Shown: in pieces, positions 1 through 9,489 of the stretch | How the letters are laid out: the number at the start of each line of letters is the position of its first letter | Position numbering within the stretch: position 1 is the first letter of the stretch | Assembly (NCBI GenBank): GCA_002118135.1 | Contig: BDIU01000066.1 | Location: 62,001 to 126,000 of the forward strand | Source of the DNA: Trebouxia sp. TZW2008 | Taxonomy: Eukaryota; Chlorophyta; Trebouxiophyceae; Trebouxiales; Trebouxiaceae | DNA: 64,000 nucleotides | Direction of reading: 5' to 3' | The notes under the pieces: generated by a model | Seen by the model: the letters and a program-made list of their open reading frames with translations, nothing else | What the model was told of the DNA's origin: nothing | Database searches by the model: none | Program-made: the position numbers and the translations under genes

Positions 1-159
1 CTTTGAAGGCAGACAACTTCACATTGAGAGCTCTGGGTTTCAGTACCCCTCTGCCCCCATCACTATGAATGCGCAGGTTGAGATCATCTGTGACTGCCTC
101 TTCATCAGCCAGCATGGGCGTAAGGGACATGAAAGGCCAGGACCCACGCATCTGATTGC
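1..159 (-). CDS. Partial exon of an unidentified gene running off the left edge
   Basis: The minus strand is open from position 159 to the window edge. It is preceded by a good 3' splice site (CTCTGCAG with the AG ending at 160). The predicted peptide of about 52 residues contains MRGSWPFMSLTPMLADEEAV and ends in a basic stretch at the edge. Codon use and the acceptor resemble the exons of the neighbouring genes. I do not recognise the family. It could instead be a chance open frame in the flank of the thrombospondin gene, whose stop codon lies 1.2 kb away on the same strand. Confidence 0.4.
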
Positions 160-179
160 CTGCAGAGTTTACACTCGTT

Positions 180-262
180 CATTCTAGATGTGTGCTAGAC
201 AGGCTCAGCAGGCCCAGCTAGGTATGTATCGGAGCAATCACTGTCTCTGACCAGTTCGGCAG
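180..262 (+). repeat. Dispersed SINE-like repeat, copy 1
   Basis: The core TGTGCTAGACAGGCTCAGC and the following CCCAGCTAGG recur, diverged, at 7716-7806 (+), 11622-11730 (+) and 36700-36815 (-). The copies end in different flanks, as expected of an interspersed element. No reading frame is shared. Confidence 0.7.
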
Positions 263-464
263 CAATCCTCCTCTTTATGTTTGGTGATGGTGCATCAAAT
301 GATGCATAGCAAATGGAAATGTACAGACTGAGGGATTGCAATCAGAGGGCCATCAGCAAATGCCTTGCAGGTATATGTTTGATCTTATCATTAGCACAAC
401 ATGCATGCACAGCTGTCTTGACCTTTGTGCTGCAGATCATAAACCAGACAAGTCAGGTGCTAGG

Positions 465-700
465 AGCGGTGCACATTCAATGCTGAAACAATGTGATGTG
501 GGTCAGAGACTGATGCGCATGCAACACTGTAACAGCATGCAGTGGCTGCAGTACTGGTGCACATTCACTAGTGTGACAGCATGCAGTGATTGTCGAACTG
601 GTGCACACTTCACACTGTGACAGCATGCAGTGCTTGCAGTACTGGTGGATATTGAATACTGTGACAGCATGCAAGGCTTGCAGTTTTGGTGCACAAAGCT
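465..700. repeat. Minisatellite with about 56-base units
   Basis: About four imperfect tandem units share TGTGACAGCATGCAGTG, then a TTGCAGTACTGGTGCAC-like block. The units vary in length and sequence, so this is an old array. It lies outside any modelled gene. Confidence 0.7.
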
Positions 701-1330
701 GTATGCTTTGCAATGAGCTCTTGATAGTGGTGTGCCTGTCCATGCCATTATATAAATAGGCGTCTGCTGCTGCAATGGGCAGTATGGGCTGATGTCTAGA
801 CAGGAACGTTTCATGTCACAGTCAACATTGTTGCACAGCAGCGTCTGTCATCTGCACAGGCTGTTGAGGCATTAGCTGATTTTGAGCCAGCTGTTCAGAG
901 GCAATGGCTTCAGGCTACATAGGCTTGTATTTTGCCTTTGTTGAAATTCAAGATATTGCATACCTGTTTTCTGGCCGAAGGGTTTTGGCTGCCAGGGGTA
1001 AGCAACACCACCTGATCCAGCGCTCCAACTCTGAGTGTTTGGGTTGCTGTTCTCATCGCTGAAGGACTCATCTGCAGCAGCATCAAGTTGATCTTACACC
1101 TGCTAAGAGGCCACAGCGTCGCCAGCCTAGGTCTGGGAAAAACGGGTAGTCACTGGCGCAGAATGCAGCCTGTCAATCGCAGCGCAGCCAGCACAAGGCA
1201 TGGGTGGTGTCATGCTTGGAAGGCTCATCAGAACTTTACTAAGGTACTGCTTTGATTGGTTCAGACAGTGTAAAGTCTGGCTCGGACTGAGTGTCAGACA
1301 GCAAGCATGCCACACACCAATGCATTCAGT

Positions 1331-4300
1331 TCAGAACAGCAGACACTCATTACCTTGGTACCTTCCTGAAGCCTTGGCATAAGCCTTTCGCAGGCCTTTT
1401 GGCGTGGTCATTTGCGGGCTCGGCTTGACGGCCGCCCCGCAGTTAGACTTGTCAGAGCCAGACTGGGAGGGCTTGCGCTCGACCGTGTACGCGTCTCGCT
1501 TGCGACGTCGATGGCATATGACGCATAGCACCACCGCTGTCAGCACCAGAACCACAACGCAGAAACCTCCGACCGTGGTGATAGACAGCAGGAGAACATG
1601 TGAGCCCTTCGCCCCGAGTGTGGCTGCCGCGGAAGCATCAGCCAGACCAGCAAGAGCAGGTGGCAGGCCTGCTGCGGCTGCCGGAGCGGCGGCAGGTCCA
1701 GACGCGTTGGTATCTGTAGCAGTGGGCGGGCTCAGACCGCTGATGGACGAGTTTCTCGGTGTACCTGCAATAGTACACTGTGCAACGTTGCATCAGGGCA
1801 TGCAATGTTTGCTAGTTACCAGAATACTCACTGTCATCACCGTCGTGCAGCTGCAACACTAATGTGGAGCCAAGCTTAGCCAGAGCGCAGCAAGCACAGC
1901 TTTTGCAGATGCTGCACAGCGCTCAGGCTGGCATGCATGGTGCTTTGACACCGTAGCAAGCTTGGCTTACTGCAGCGACATCAGCAGCTTTGAGAGACTA
2001 TCAAACTTACCGTCATTGACTCCCACAACTGGTGGCAAGGCATCACCCTGGACACTCTCAATGCCAGCAAGGTTCCCCTCTGTATCAGCACCAGGGGCAG
2101 GCACAGGGGCTGGTGGCTGCTGTTCAGCCCCATTGCCAGCAGCCAAACTAGGACTCATGGCAAAGTCAGGGCCTTCTACAGGCACAGGCCCTGGAGCATG
2201 GGCTGATTCAGCTTCAGGGGCTGGTGCAGGCACGAGCCCTGGGGCAGGGGCAGGGGCTGGTGCTGGGACAACCAAAGCCATTAGGTGCTGAGCCCACAAC
2301 AATGGCGTGTATTTGAGAGGGGTATAAGGGATGCACTGGCCTTGTGACAGCACCCATCCCGAGGTACATGCCTCACAAGCAGCCCCTATGTACCTGCAAG
2401 ATTCGCAAATTTAGCACGTGATGTGCTGCTGTCTGGGCTGTTGGTGCAGACTTTGTAATGGCAGCATTCAGTCAGCAATGTCAGAGTCATGGGGAGGCAT
2501 CAATCTCACTGCTGGGAGCTTTTGAAGTGCTTGGTGTGGAGAGACGCACAGTCCCGCTCAGAATGTCGACAGCCCAGGCACAGAGTACAATCTCCGCATT
2601 TTGATTATATGCCTCACGCAGTGTATACAGAAAGTCATGCAATCTGCAAAGCTTGACAGTCAACATCAGCCAGATCCTGCAGCACAGAGGCCCGCTGCAA
2701 AACTTTGCAAGATCACACGTCTTGCAAGAACGCAGCAGCGACATCAACCACTTACCCAGGGAAGCAGTTGCAAACGCCTTGACTGCTGAGACAAGTTCCC
2801 CTCTTACTGCATACTGAATCACCACCAGTAGGGCATGCTGAGTACTGAACAGGGCAGTCACTAGGGCAACTGCCCTCCAGCCCTGCTTGGCTGCCATTAC
2901 TCACCACACCCCGCTCACCCACCTCACACACCCCATTACCACAGATACCCACACGATAAGTCTGCGTAACTTGCGTCACAGCAAATCCCAGTGCTACCTG
3001 GGCCTGCGTAGCGTCCGTAGGAGCAAGAAGACGAGCAATGGTTGGCGCTGTCAAAGGACTAGTCACCGCTGCTGACTGATTGCTGGCATTAGTAATCGGA
3101 GGCTTTATAGTGACTACTACTGTTTGTCTGGCTGTTGTGACGGTGCTGTCAGAAGGGTTGGCTGGGCTGCTAGTAGGGTATGCAACCACATTGGCAGAAC
3201 TGTTGGCAGAACTAGCTTGAAGGCTTCTGCTAATAAGCTGCTGGCTGCTGTTGCTGAAGGTGACTGATGCAATGCTGCTTGTGGGGATCTGCAGGATTGT
3301 TGCAAAGCCTTGGACCACTTCTGCAGTGACATTGCCCTGCATGACGAAACACAGACTAATTCATGTGTTGGAGTCGACGCATCCTGTGAAGGGACCACTG
3401 CCTTGCTGTGTAGCATCACCTGTTTGCTGATGCATGTTGCAGGTGTGCACCATTCGCAAACCTTGCAAGTGAGTCAGCATGGATCATGTGATCAACACTT
3501 GATGAGGCACTCTTAAGCATGTCGCCATGCCCAAACACATGGATGTACAGTAAACTCTCTTTGTATGGACACTCAAGTCAGGAAAATCTTGATCTAAGGA
3601 TGACGCCATTGGTGATCAATCACTGCATTCTGACTGTAGTGCTCCCTCTGAGTAAGGACAACTTGATGTAAAGACAATCTTCTTGCCAAGCAGTTGTTAC
3701 AAAGAGAGTTAACTGTACTGCTTACTGCTGTCCACAAACACAGCAGGCTTTCTGAGGCTATTGTAAAACGCATCAGAACAGGGCCAGAGGTTGCGACTGT
3801 GCAATCTGAAACAGTGATGCTCTGCTGACTTGCCTGGAGATTGGTGAACTCCAGCTGTGCGTTGACTAGGACAGCACAGCTGTCCGCAAGACCTCCGCAC
3901 ACACCGCACTCATCCACTGCCGCTTCCTACATCAAACAGTTCTCTTTTCTTTGCATCAAGTCTTCTTTGGCTGAACTAGGACAGCTGAGATCTCACAAGC
4001 AAGCAGTGCAGCAGAAAATATTAATGTAGCTTCTTCAAGTTCAAACACTGGCACAAGCTTTTAGGACAAGGCTTCAAACATTTTCAAGTGCATCTGAGCT
4101 GTGCACAACAAAATAAGCGGCTAGTAGACCATTTGCACTGGCTGACTTCTCATGCTTCAACATGTTCGTTGACGGCGTTAGTGACAATCTTTGTTCCAGC
4201 AATTGCAGTGCTTAGCAACAGCTCACAAAACACTTAGTACGAAAGAGATTGACAGCATGAGCTCGTGCATTGGTCTGTGCGCTTACCAGCAAGCAAAGTA

Positions 4301-7300
4301 CATGCTTGTCATGCGTCAATGCACAGCATTTGACAGATACAATCCGCAGACCTGTAAAGAGCATAACAAGCACTACCACGAAAACTTTGGCTCACATAAT
4401 GGCATGACACGAGTTGTCCATGCGTGCATAGGCACACATTCACACCTGGCAACAGGTGCTGACAGCATCAACAGCTGTCTCACAGCAACAGCCTTGCACA
4501 TCAACAGCTAGCCCTATATGTGTTGCCCTAGTTGACCATAATAATGCCTAAGCCAAATGCACGTGCTCAAACCTGACAGCAGGTGCCCACAGCGTCAAGA
4601 GCTGTCTCACAGCAGCAGCCTTGCACACCAACAGCTTTCACGCTCCCGTTTGCATACTCGACGTGCATCCAAAGTGCCATCGTAGCAACAGACACAGCCA
4701 TTGGCTAAGTTGCACACCTGACAACAGGTGCCAATGGCGTCAAGAGCTGTCTCACAGCAGTAGCCTTGCACATCAACAGCTTTCCCAATTCCATTGCACA
4801 CTCCACAGGCATCTACAGTGCCTTCAGGGCAGCACCGACCTGCCCCATCCAGGGAAGAGCCCTCAGGGCAGCAAGTGCCATCCTGATCAAGCAAGCCAGA
4901 CATGCAACACTGCTGCTGTGCATCCACCACCTTGCTGCTACAATTCACTGCCACCTGCAAACACAGAAACCTGCTGCAAAAAGCTAGCTGTGAACTACGT
5001 ATTGTGCTGCAGTCGGCAGCAAGTTGTAAAGCACAAAAATGCTGCAAGACATCAACTGGTGTGAACACTACCTGGGCACATACCTGCTAAGCACTCTGCA
5101 GCAGTGTTCGATGCAATCAGATGTGAATGAGCTTAGGGTACAAACATGAGCACAATGATCATCTATGATCACATGTATTAGTATAGCATGACCGCATGTG
5201 GGCTGTAATACATCACGCAATGCTCTCGACAACTGCATATTCCTGAACACGTTGCTGATGATCTGATTGCATAATGAGAGCTGCACACCTCACAGTACGT
5301 GCCGCTGTAACCCGTGCCGCATTGGCAGGCCTCTCCCACACAAGTACCCTGCCCTGAGCATGTGTTGTTCTGGCAGAAGTCACAAGGCTGTGCATTGCAG
5401 GTCATGCTGTCCATTGGAACAGGGGCTATGCACTGTGCATCTGCCACAGCGCCATCAATGGAGTTATTGCACTGCACTGTCCTGGTGCTTACTCCTCCTG
5501 CAGCATAAAGTTGACATTTTCGCTAAAATTGGTTGTTACACAATGTAGCTTACACCCTTGTCATGCCCAGTGGATACCAGAAAAGCTGTGCACTGGACTG
5601 CATGCTATTCATAGGAGCAGGGCTGGTGCACTGGCCAACTGCCACAACACCATTAACGGAGTTGTTGCACTGTACCACTCTTGCGTTTATGCCCCCTGCA
5701 GCACTTAATTGACTATGTTGCAATTGATTGCAGGGCATGCTATAAATCTGAGCAGGGGCTACACAGCACTTCTTCCAGTATGCATGATATATAAACATTG
5801 AAATGACCATTACTGTTGCTACTAGTTATTGTGATCATGGTCACTGTTCTGAAACTCAGCGTCATCAGCACCATCGCTGTTGCTGGAATTGCCATCACAA
5901 TCACCAATGTTATGTTTACAAGTGATGTAGGTGTTGTTGGGCTTGTTGCCCAAGAAATCTGTCTGCATACCTCCACAGCTAGCGTTACATGGTTGCCATT
6001 CCCTGACGGACCATACATTGACCTCACAAGGTCCCAGATTGCATTGCTGCTCTAGGGGCTGGCTCATATTCAGATCAGTGCAAGCTGAAGGGTCCAGCGC
6101 AGATGTGTCACTTGCATTTGCCATGCACACCGCTTGTCTGCTGGTTGTGCCCCCACCACATTTGGCTGAGCAGCTGCTCCAGGGTGTGTACTGCCAATCA
6201 GGCTTGCTGCAACCCACCCCCCTGCAGCAAGAAACACCACATTTGGCTGAGCAGCTGCTCCAGGGTGTGTTCTGCCATTGGGGCTTGCTGCAAGTCAAAT
6301 CCCTGCAGCAAGAAATACCACATTTGGCTGAGCAGCTGCTCCAGGGTGTACACTGCCAATGAGGCTTGCTGCACCCCAACCCCCTGCAACAGGGAATACC
6401 ACGTTAGGCTCACCAGCTGCTCCAGGGTGTGTACTGCCATTGGGGCTTGCTGCAGTTCAACTCCCTGCAGCAGGAAGTACCACGTCTGGCTGACCAGCTG
6501 CTCCAGGGTGTGTACTGCCAATGGGGCTTGCTGCAACTCAATTCCCTGCAGCAGGAAATGCCACGTTTGGCTCAGCAGCTGCTCCAGGGTGTGTACTGCC
6601 AATGAGGCTTGCTGTAACCCAACCCCCTGCAGCAGGAACCACCACATGTTTGGCTGAGCAGCTGATCCAGGGTGTGTGGTCGTCGATGGGGCTTGCTGCA
6701 GGATTCAAGATTCAGGCAACACTTGACAAACGCAATCTGTAAACCATACAGGCAACAGAAAGGGCTAGATATGGATGGCGCCTGAGGACTGTATAATGCC
6801 ACAGCCGAGCCTTATGCACCCTTCATGGAGCAAACTATAGTCTAATAGAAGCTTGAGCTGTTTTGTAATGACATGTGTGATGTAATGCGATCTGCTGCAC
6901 AACTGACCCAGAGGGTCTCCAGATAGAGTCTAAAGGTGGTGAAGTGCAGCGCAGCATGACTGTTGAGTAGCCTGGCATGGCAAGTATGTGAGCTTTGCAT
7001 GATGCTACTGCCATGCCTCACGCAGATTCCATGTAGAAGTTTTAGACAAAAGCAAGTGCTGCACAGTGATGTGATGCAACTGACCCAGACAGTCTCCAGG
7101 TAGGGTCTAGAGGTGGTGACTTGCAGTTTGACATGTCTGCTAGATAGCCTGGCATGGCTTCACACAGCAGGGTCTGCTCCTGAAGGCTCACTGCACAGCT
7201 GGTGTCTGCGTTGACTGGGGCAAAGGCTGACTGGATGGTGCTGCTGTTTGTGCTTGAGCTTGGTGCAGATTTAGGAGCTGCTGCTTGGACTATTTGAATG

Positions 7301-7575
7301 ATGCCTGCAGTGCAGACAATGTTCTGTAGTGTCATCATCTTCTTAGCAAAACCTACTTGACTGTAAGTTCGTTTAGCAATAGCATCGTAATCACGATCAG
7401 AGCTCTGGAAGCTCTGTTGACTCCCACCAAAGACTGTTTATTTCAATTATGAATGGTCGGCTGTGGGCCCCCTGGTTGAGTCCCTGAAAGGATACAGATG
7501 TAAATAGTTAGTATTAGTAGAAATGCCAAGGAGTGATGACAGTCCTTGCGCAAACAGGTGAGTGGTGGGGGAGGT

Positions 7576-7619
<44 letters not shown>

Positions 7620-8915
7620 CAGATAGTTGCAGCTGTGCTGAGTGTGCTGTCACCATGAAAGGCTTGCAAGCAAATGGATAAAAAAACAGGCACACAGTGA
7701 TTTAAGTGGGAGAAAGTTCTCAATGTGTGCTACACAGGCTCAGAAAGCCCAGCTAGAATCTGGCTGGAGCAATCGCCTGTCTCACTGTCTCTCCTAAACC
7801 ATTTGTGGGAAAGAATGCAGCATGTTAAGACAGATCTGCGGCTGAGAGGTTCACTGCCTGTAATGAAAGGTCTATTTCCCCGTTGTGACAGCATGCTACA
7901 GCAAGCATAGTTATGCAAAGTGTGATAGATGCTTCCATGGCTGACTTGTGACATGGAGGTCTATTGCAGGCACAACCCTGCAAGTTGTGACGGATCAAGG
8001 GTGACCACAGAAATGACAGGTACCAAGGCCAAATCAGACTCACTTTTTGCAAGCACACATGTGGACAAGCTTTAAAGTGCTAAATTAAGCTCATGTAATC
8101 GCCATGAGCAGTCTGGGCTTACTTGTTGGTCCCAATGACAGCACAGTCGCGTCTGACAAGCCAGCTGTCTGCACATATAACTGCAAGAGACCACCACTGA
8201 TAGCAGTCTCGAGCAGGTCTTGAACTGAGCTGCTGTCTAAGCTGTCACCAACAGCAACGCCAATGCTATAGTTGCTGCACTCGTAGGAGGGTAGCTGTGA
8301 CTGTGCTGGAGCAACATTGAGCTGTGAGGCTTCTGTTGCACAATCTGGCTGGCCAGGACACTGTAGACAGCATTGACCCTGCTGTATACTGAGGTATGTG
8401 GTCAGATCTAAAGGACTACCCAGGCATGTGAAGGATGTGCCGGAGCGGTCTGTGGTGCAGCTGTCATTTTGCACTGCATTGTATACATTCTGTGAGACTT
8501 GTGTGACTCCTCGGCAGATGTACTGGCCGCTGGAGCAGCTGCTCGAGCTGACTGAGGCTGCAACAGGGCATGATTTGCTTGCAGTGAAGCTGAGCTGGAT
8601 ATTGCAAGCAGCAACCCTCAGGTATTCTGCCAGGCCTGCCGAAAGCTCTTGCTGAACAGCTGTACTGTTGATTGGCTGCTCTGCCTGCAGCTGCACTGTA
8701 CTGTTCACTGTCGCCGCGGCTGTTTCCATGATCAGACAGGTGTTTGCAATGCTTGCACTGGTCGCCTGCAGACTGCGAGCCGCGGGCGACGCACCTGCGG
8801 CTGTGCTCGTCACATGCTGCGATTGTGAGGCTTCGTGTGCAGCGCACACGCAGCAGACGAGTAACGCAAGGATACTTGTCGTAAAGCAAGTGAAAGATCT
8901 GTGGTGAACCATCAC
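1331..8915 (-). CDS. Single-pass membrane protein with TSP1, EGF-like and Cys-rich extracellular modules
   Basis: Nine exons join in phase: 8915-8123, 7352-7085, 6383-5971, 5497-5289, 4954-4718, 3926-3726, 3336-2756, 2393-2011, 1764-1331 (3,519 nt, 1,172 aa). The order is: signal peptide (FTTSILALLVCCVCAA); Cys-rich N-terminal domain; a half-TSP1 unit CSKPxWQYTPWSSCSAKCG repeated three times; a fuller TSP1 repeat (REWQPCNASCGG); an EGF-like module (CQCGTGYSGTYCE); repeated CC..DACGVCNG modules; a Thr/Ser-rich stretch; a second EGF-like module split by an intron (CNCFPG + YIGAACEAC); a Pro/Ala linker; one TM helix (TVGGFCVVVLVLTAVVLCVI); and a short basic tail. Thrombospondin-repeat proteins act in adhesion and extracellular matrix; a cell-wall or surface role is inferred. 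The number of TSP1 units used is uncertain because alternative acceptors exist upstream. Confidence 0.82.
4446..4790 (-). repeat. Three tandem copies of the exon end encoding a CC-ETALDA-GTCCQ module
   Basis: The end of exon 4954-4718, encoding VQGYCCETALDAIGTCCQ and its GTGTGC donor, recurs at about 4573-4640 (donor GTTTGA) and 4446-4512 (donor GTGTGA). The middle copy continues from the first with a reading-frame shift and a C-to-R change in the DACGVCNG motif, so it cannot simply be read through. The third copy has only a weak TAG acceptor. I treat copies two and three as intronic relics. Confidence 0.7.
5556..5695 (-). repeat. Second copy of the TSP1/EGF exon start (possible alternative exon)
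   Basis: A CTGCAG acceptor followed by GGINARVVQCNNSVNGVV is a diverged copy of exon 5497-5289, which starts GGVSTRTVQCNNSIDGAV. Both acceptors have the same phase and can complete the upstream TSP1 exon ending CNASCGG. The 5695 copy lacks the later cysteines and the EGF part. It ends at a GTGTAAGC donor whose phase does not fit the next exon. Confidence 0.7.
6160..6710 (-). repeat. Seven 81-base tandem copies of a half-TSP1 module with a built-in acceptor
   Basis: The units begin near 6162, 6243, 6324, 6405, 6486, 6567 and 6648. Each encodes 27 residues around WQYTPWSSCSAKCG and ends in a pyrimidine-rich TTGCTGCAG that looks like a 3' splice site. The three units nearest the downstream TSP1 sequence are intact. 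The four upstream units carry in-frame stops or lost cysteines. Because 81 is a multiple of 3, other frames and the opposite strand also stay open, producing spurious long open frames. Confidence 0.85.
6899..6992 (-). repeat. Copy of the end of exon 7352-7085
   Basis: The segment resembles about 7076-7172, sharing MPGY, SPPLD and SGSV in translation plus the donor GGGTCAGTTG. It lies in the downstream intron and is not needed for the gene model. Confidence 0.7.
7576..7618. repeat. 43-base G homopolymer
   Basis: The plus strand has 43 consecutive G residues after a GGTGGGGGAGGT lead-in, inside the first intron of the thrombospondin gene. On the minus strand this is a C-run, and the adjacent open frame is only poly-proline. 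The exact length is likely to be unreliable in any assembly. Confidence 0.9.
7716..7806 (+). repeat. Dispersed SINE-like repeat, copy 2
   Basis: This shares TGTGCTACACAGGCTCAG, CCCAGCTAG, GGAGCAATC and CTGTCTC with the copies at 180 and 11622. It lies in the first intron of the thrombospondin gene, antisense to it. Confidence 0.65.
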
Positions 8916-9489
8916 TGATCTCGTGTCCGGTGCGTGTCAAGGAAAAGCCAATCCTGCGCCATGTTTCAAGCCGCTGAAAGGTAACAGCTGCGACCACGCA
9001 ACATGGCAGTGAATGGCGACTTTGTCACCCCGGGGTCAGTGAAGGCAACGTGCAAGCAACAGCTGAGTTTGTAATCTACCACAGGCATGCAGCAAAAATT
9101 GATGCAATTGCAGGCAATGCATCAACTTGAAGGATGAATGCATGCTCTCTGGTGCATGAATGCGTTCTGCGAGCATAGTGTCACGCTCGATCGTACAAAT
9201 CGCAGTCTATGGCATGGGACAATATGAAAACAGGGCAGTCACGGCTGCTTTGATAGCTAAACTTGAGCAGCATTCTAAACACAAGTAAAACGTGAAGCGC
9301 CAACAGGCATGGCATGGCGTGAGTCATCTGTTGCAGTTGGAAGCTGCTGCTGCATCTATCTGTCATGCTCATACCACTGTGTAATTGTGTACTGAAAAGC
9401 ACTGGGTTGCTTTGCAGGTATAGGTTTCCTTGTTTATGCAAATGACTGAGTTGAGTCATGGTGGTTTGACAATTCACAGATATTTAATG
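8916..9489. other. Spacer between two same-strand genes
   Basis: This holds the 5' region of the thrombospondin gene and the 3' region of NAA35. I see no exon or recognisable element, only TGCA-rich sequence. The minus-strand frame at 9181-9477 has no features of a real gene. Confidence 0.6.

Larger units (their letters stand above)
160..1330. other. Intergenic stretch downstream of the thrombospondin gene
   Basis: I see no convincing coding exon here. The stretch holds one copy of a dispersed repeat (180-262) and a minisatellite (465-700). A minus-strand TGTAA, the usual green-algal polyadenylation signal, lies near 1093, about 235 bases after the stop of the minus-strand gene. The open frames at 336-620 (+) and 477-814 (-) are by-products of the repeat. 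Confidence 0.6.

Noticed and set aside
6103..6657. Plus-strand open frame of 184 codons, and a minus-strand frame of 149 codons (6198-6647), over the TSP1 array
   Set aside because: Both arise because the 81-base unit is a multiple of three. The frame encoding the WSSCSAKCG thrombospondin motif is the meaningful one.
6160..6710. CRISPR-like array
   Set aside because: The repeats are contiguous 81-base coding units with no unique spacers, in a eukaryotic gene.
7447..7695. Minus-strand frame with a poly-proline tract
   Set aside because: It is only the G homopolymer read as CCC codons inside an intron.
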